From: CALBPI01 sp038533155
GTDB lineage: Bacteria; Pseudomonadota; Gammaproteobacteria; Steroidobacterales; Woeseiaceae
Assembly: GCA_038533155.1 (NCBI GenBank)
Contig: JBCAZH010000044.1
Span: 1 to 26,246, forward strand
Length of the DNA: 26,246 nt
Reading direction: 5' to 3'
A program made the translations under genes and the position numbers. The notes under the pieces were generated by a model that was given only the letters and a program-made list of their open reading frames with translations, was not told where the DNA came from and ran no database searches. Shown piece by piece: positions 23,141 to 26,246 of the stretch; the stretch's first letter is position 1; every line of letters begins with the position of its first letter.

Positions 23141-24037
23141 ATGGTGTATTTGATCGACGCAAGCGTCTACGTCTTTCGCGCCTGGTTCTCCGTGCCAGAC
23201 GATATGGTCGACCCCGCAGGGAATCCGACGAATGCGCTGTATGGCTTCACGCGATTTCTCGCCGACTTTCTTGAGTATGTAGCGCCAGATCAGGTCGCTG
23301 TGGCCTTCGATGAGAGCCTTGCGATTTCGTATCGAAACCAGATTTACCCGGAATACAAGGCCAATCGCGATCCTGCGCCGCCCGAGCTTGATCGCCAGTT
23401 CAAACAGTGTCGACGCATGGCCGCGGCTTTGGGGCTGCGCGAAGCCGCAAGCAACGAGTTTGAGGCGGACGATATCATCGGCACCTTGGCAGTTGACGCT
23501 CGTGAGCACGGCGTACCGTGCACGATCGTCAGCCGCGATAAAGATCTCACGCAGTTGCTGGCGCCGGGCGACACGTTTTGGGATTTCGCTAACAACAAGC
23601 GCTTGGGCTACGACGACATTCCGGAGGTGTTCGGCGTCTATCCTGAACAGATCGCTGATCTATTGGCGCTAGCTGGCGACAGCGTCGATAACATCCCCGG
23701 CGTGCCCGGTGTCGGGCGGAAAACGGCGGCGGCTTTGTTGAACCACTTCGGCAGCCTCGACGTGTTGTATGCCAACCTCGACAAAGTGTGCGAGGTTGCC
23801 GTGCGTGGTGCCGCTAAGCTGGGTGACAAACTGGCGCAGCATCGGGAAATCGCGCACGTGTCACGGGCATTGACGGTCATCCCCACCGATGTGCCTCTGG
23901 ATTTCGACGCGACATCGCTGCACCGCAAGCGACCGGATCTTGGGCACCTGAATGCGCTCTGCGACGAAGCCGGTTTCGGTCCTTCGTTTCGACGCCAAGG
24001 GGAGCGATTGTGCGACCTGCTGGGCGACGACGTCTGA
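23141..24037 (+). CDS. Stand-alone 5'-3' exonuclease / flap endonuclease (PolA N-domain family)
   Basis: FEN-type nuclease of 298 residues, homologous to the N-terminal domain of DNA polymerase I. It is longer than E. coli Xni (251). Acidic metal-site residues are visible in LIDASVY (Asp6), EADD (108-111), SRDKDL (131-136) and GDSVDN (179-184). YKANR (72-76) is the helical-arch motif, and IPGVPGVGRKTAAALL (185-200) is the helix-3-turn-helix. The active site looks complete, so it should remove RNA primers or 5' flaps, perhaps beside PolA. The ATG lacks a clear Shine-Dalgarno. It follows the HNH gene by 33 nt and ends 7 bp from the convergent VOC-like gene. Confidence 0.93.
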   Translation: MVYLIDASVYVFRAWFSVPDDMVDPAGNPTNALYGFTRFLADFLEYVAPDQVAVAFDESLAISYRNQIYPEYKANRDPAPPELDRQFKQCRRMAAALGLREAASNEFEADDIIGTLAVDAREHGVPCTIVSRDKDLTQLLAPGDTFWDFANNKRLGYDDIPEVFGVYPEQIADLLALAGDSVDNIPGVPGVGRKTAAALLNHFGSLDVLYANLDKVCEVAVRGAAKLGDKLAQHREIAHVSRALTVIPTDVPLDFDATSLHRKRPDLGHLNALCDEAGFGPSFRRQGERLCDLLGDDV

Positions 24038-24044
24038 GCGTCGC
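24024..24044. terminator. Weak hairpin at the convergent exonuclease / VOC-like gene ends
   Basis: GCGACG (24024-24029) and CGTCGC (24039-24044) form a perfect 6-bp stem with a 9-base loop that covers the exonuclease stop and abuts the end of the convergent gene at 24045. It could serve both directions, but no T-run follows on either strand. Confidence 0.3.
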
Positions 24045-24728
24045 TTAAGATAGGAAGGCGAGCGCGAGCCCGTCGCGGAGGGTGACACGCCCCAATTCCT
24101 GGTCGCTGTGAGCATCTTGCAAGCCTAACCCCCGATGCGCCAAGCGCGACACGAAAGCGGGCTCGTTCAACACTCGCAAGGACAACAAAGGCTCCGCCGT
24201 CGCGGTTTCCACTAACTGCAGCGCTAAGCCGTCGATGTCGAAGGTGATTTGCATCTGAGGCTCCGTCTCCAGCTCCGATGTCGCTTGCGCGAACGGAGCC
24301 CAAAATGTTGCACTCGCAGTGAGCGTGGGTGTGGCGCAGCTCAGCGAATGTGCCCGAAGTTCTTGGATTGGGCTTGGCATCGCACTCGCATGTGTTGTCG
24401 CCTCGACCAACAACAATCCAATGCCGCTTGGCGAGTCGCAGCGTGCGAAGTTAAACAGATCGTCGTCCAGTTGCATTGCGGTCCACTCGACCGATTCGCT
24501 TGCGGTGCGGATTGAGTGCGCCAGTTCAGGACGGGTTAGGACCAGCGTTGGTGCGTCGATGAAATCTCGGTGCAATCCAAGGGTGAAGGTGCCGAGTCGC
24601 AGCGCTGTGTAGGGATGCGTCCAAGCGTCGGTGGTTTGGAGTTCGCTGAACCCAAGATCCAGCAATTCGCTTCGCGCGCTCAGTAAGTCGTCAACCGGAA
24701 TCGCAAGTTCGACGAATGCGTGCGTCAT
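24045..24728 (-). CDS. VOC/glyoxalase-like protein of unknown function
   Basis: Protein of 227 residues, cytoplasmic by sequence. The N-terminal THAFVELAIPVDDLLSARSELLDLGF has the usual opening of a vicinal-oxygen-chelate module. Two modules seem present: about 1-115 (ending in GIGLLLVEA) and about 120-227 (with LQLVETA and LRVLNEPAFV). The conserved metal ligands of true glyoxalases cannot be identified with confidence, so it may be a binding or inactive form. Its ATG overlaps the hemH stop by one base (TGATG), so it should be co-translated with ferrochelatase. A role near haem handling is only inferred from that coupling. Confidence 0.7.
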   Translation of the reverse strand: MTHAFVELAIPVDDLLSARSELLDLGFSELQTTDAWTHPYTALRLGTFTLGLHRDFIDAPTLVLTRPELAHSIRTASESVEWTAMQLDDDLFNFARCDSPSGIGLLLVEATTHASAMPSPIQELRAHSLSCATPTLTASATFWAPFAQATSELETEPQMQITFDIDGLALQLVETATAEPLLSLRVLNEPAFVSRLAHRGLGLQDAHSDQELGRVTLRDGLALAFLS

Positions 24729-25828
24729 CACTCACTGTTGTTTTCGAGCGCTTGCGCACGCTGGGCGCTGGATTCTCGCGCGCCGTTAAGCGCATTGATT
24801 TGCGCTGGCCAGTCGCCAACGGTGTTTTGAATCACCGCCGCCAATACAGCCACATGTGCTTCCGTCGCGTTGAGGCACGGGATGTAACGCAGATCTTTGC
24901 CGCCGGCCTCTTGGTAGATCTCACGATTCTCCATCGCGATTTCCTCCAGCGTTTCGAGACAATCCGCCGCGAAACCCGGGCAGATGACATCGACGTTGCC
25001 GCCACCCGCTTTGCCCCAGTCCTCCAGCGTAAAGTCGGTGTAGGGCATCAACCAAGGCTCCCTACCGACGCGCGATTGAAAACTCACGAACCACTGATCG
25101 TCAGTTAACCCGAGTTCGTCGGAAACCAGACGGGCAGTCTTTTGACACTGGCAATGATAGGGGTCGCCGGCGCGAAAATAACGTTGTGGGATGCCGTGAA
25201 ATGAGTAAAGCAGGCGCTCACCACGGCCATGAGTGTCCCAGTGTGTTCTCACACTGTTCGCGAGCGCTGTGATGAGTCCCGGATTGTCGTGGTATTGGTT
25301 AATGAAACGGAATTCAGGCACCCAACGCTGGCGGGATAGCGATGCAGTCACCGCGTCGAATACCGTGCCCGTCGTTGTTGCCGAATACTGCGGATACAAA
25401 GGCAAAACGACCAAGCGTCGCGCATTGCGCTGCCGCAGTCGGCCCAATGCATCGTCAATCGACGGTTGGCCGTAGGACATCGCGAGTTCGACGGCGATCT
25501 CAACCCCGGTATCCTCAGTCAGTCGATCCGCAATCGCCAGCGACAACTCGCGGCTAAATAGCAACAGCGGTGAGCCGTCTTCGGTCCAGATTTCGCGGTA
25601 GGCCTCGGCCGAGCGTTTTGGGCGAATATTGAGGATCACGAGATTGAGGATCAGCCACCACAGCCAGCGCGGCTGCTCAACCACCCGCGGATCCCACAGG
25701 AACTGCTTCAGGTATCGTCGAACCGCTTTGGGTGATGGGTCGTCCGGTGTGCCAAGATTGACCACCAGGAGGCCGAGTGTCTGCGGGCGTCCATGATCGA
25801 AGTCTGGATCGCCGGTGTAGCGCGCCAT
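24728..25828 (-). CDS. hemH: Ferrochelatase
   Basis: Inserts Fe2+ into protoporphyrin IX, the last step of haem b synthesis. It has 366 residues with the start at ATG 25828, which gives MARYTGDPDFDHGRPQTLGL before the conserved LLVVNLGTPDDPSP; an upstream extension is rejected. The active-site His is H211 in LLYSFHGIPQRYF, and the conserved acidic partner is E292 in CPGFAADCLETLEEI. Four Cys lie in the family-typical region (HCQC near 225-228, C283, C290), but an Fe-S cluster cannot be claimed from sequence alone. The Shine-Dalgarno is weak. It is divergent from the hypothetical gene at 25897 across a 68-bp gap and coupled to the VOC-like gene downstream. Confidence 0.98.
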   Translation of the reverse strand: MARYTGDPDFDHGRPQTLGLLVVNLGTPDDPSPKAVRRYLKQFLWDPRVVEQPRWLWWLILNLVILNIRPKRSAEAYREIWTEDGSPLLLFSRELSLAIADRLTEDTGVEIAVELAMSYGQPSIDDALGRLRQRNARRLVVLPLYPQYSATTTGTVFDAVTASLSRQRWVPEFRFINQYHDNPGLITALANSVRTHWDTHGRGERLLYSFHGIPQRYFRAGDPYHCQCQKTARLVSDELGLTDDQWFVSFQSRVGREPWLMPYTDFTLEDWGKAGGGNVDVICPGFAADCLETLEEIAMENREIYQEAGGKDLRYIPCLNATEAHVAVLAAVIQNTVGDWPAQINALNGARESSAQRAQALENNSE

Positions 25829-25896
25829 GGCTATCCAACCAGTAAAACCGCCGCTACAGTAGCAGTGGGGCGGGGCGCTTGCCAGAGGAGACAAAC

Positions 25897-26246
25897 ATGT
25901 CAGAGCCGATCGAGTCAGATTCTGAAGTCATCGAGACACCGCCAACAGCGGACGTGAGCAAGTCTCAATTGATCCGTGATCTGGTCGTTTTCCAGATCAA
26001 GCTGTTTATCGATGGGTTGCGAGATGTGATTCTGATACCGGTCTCGTTCGGTGCCGCGATCTTGAGTTTGTTGAAAGCTGGCGACAAAGCGGGTTCCGAG
26101 TTCTATGAAGTGGTCGCGTTTGGGCGCCAAACAGAGAAAAGCATCAACCTTTTCGAGGCGGCGGACCGCATCGGTACGACGGCTGACCAAGATGATATCC
26201 CCGAGCTCGATGGGCTGGTAGAAGACGTCGAATCCTATGTGAAGAC
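25897..26246 (+). CDS. Hypothetical protein, 3' end outside the window
   Basis: The first 116 codons of a gene cut by the window end. The ATG is preceded by AGAGGAG at a 6-nt spacing, a strong ribosome-binding site. The N-terminus is acidic (MSEPIESDSEVIETPP). It is followed by SKSQLIRDLVVFQIKLFIDGLRDVILIPVSFGAAILSLL (in parts: helix 22-40, and a hydrophobic segment about 43-59 that could be a membrane or interfacial helix), then FGRQTEKSINLF and an acidic stretch. I do not recognise a named family. It shares a 68-bp divergent region with hemH and may share regulation with it. Confidence 0.8.
   Translation, partial: MSEPIESDSEVIETPPTADVSKSQLIRDLVVFQIKLFIDGLRDVILIPVSFGAAILSLLKAGDKAGSEFYEVVAFGRQTEKSINLFEAADRIGTTADQDDIPELDGLVEDVESYVK

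Noticed and set aside
22469..24037. Phage-defence island based on an HNH nuclease
   Set aside because: No methyltransferase partner, helicase, sensor, toxin pair, integrase or mobile-element signs; both genes look like ordinary chromosomal members with base composition like their neighbours.

Overview
This window is chromosomal DNA from a gammaproteobacterium, moderately GC-rich (high-50s percent by eye, not computed). The main argument is gene order. The divergent block hemF-tsaC-...-dprA-LysM | def-fmt-rsmB is the classical gammaproteobacterial locus known from Pseudomonas aeruginosa (rsmB-fmt-def, LysM gene, dprA, tsaC, hemF) and from E. coli (dprA-smg-topA homologue-tsaC opposite def-fmt-rsmB). 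The priA / argS / FtsN-like SPOR series is also typical of the class. No rRNA, tRNA, insertion sequence, CRISPR array or phage gene was recognised, and most of the window reads as vertically inherited core genome. I cannot name the genus.

Layout. (1) 1-585: 3' part of tag (3-methyladenine DNA glycosylase I), convergent with hemF. (2) 608-8647, minus strand: LysM lipoprotein, dprA, smg, topA, a lipoprotein methyltransferase, tsaC and hemF, a mostly tight series covering DNA uptake and topology, tRNA t6A synthesis and haem synthesis. (3) 8648-8916: divergent regulatory region with nested inverted repeats. (4) 8917-16301, plus strand: def, fmt, rsmB, a DUF4390 protein, ntrY, ntrX and an ACT-domain protein, with short gaps or overlaps throughout. 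N-terminal maturation and 16S rRNA methylation genes lead directly into a two-component system. (5) 16280-22068, minus strand: priA, argS, an FtsN-like SPOR protein and a CapA-like lipoprotein. (6) 22069-22468: a 400-bp non-coding region, the most unusual DNA here. It holds an AT-rich island, two perfect DnaA-box consensus sites, a 13-bp direct repeat, and a Pho-box/-10 arrangement with the spacing of PhoB-dependent promoters. (7) 22469-24037, plus strand: an HNH nuclease gene followed by a stand-alone FEN-type 5'-3' exonuclease. (8) 24045-25828, minus strand: hemH and a translationally coupled VOC-like protein. (9) 25897-end: 5' part of a hypothetical gene divergent from hemH.

The most interesting points are the putative PhoB/DnaA-controlled region between priA and the HNH-exonuclease pair; an NtrX regulator with a degenerate AAA+ domain (no GAFTGA, altered Walker A and B) coupled to an ACT-domain protein; a SAM-methyltransferase-like protein with a lipoprotein signal; and a topoisomerase I whose C-terminus is a lysine-rich pentapeptide repeat instead of zinc ribbons. 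No strong case for a wholly new defence or mobile system was found. The candidates for undescribed biology are regulatory links and small accessory proteins attached to core genes.
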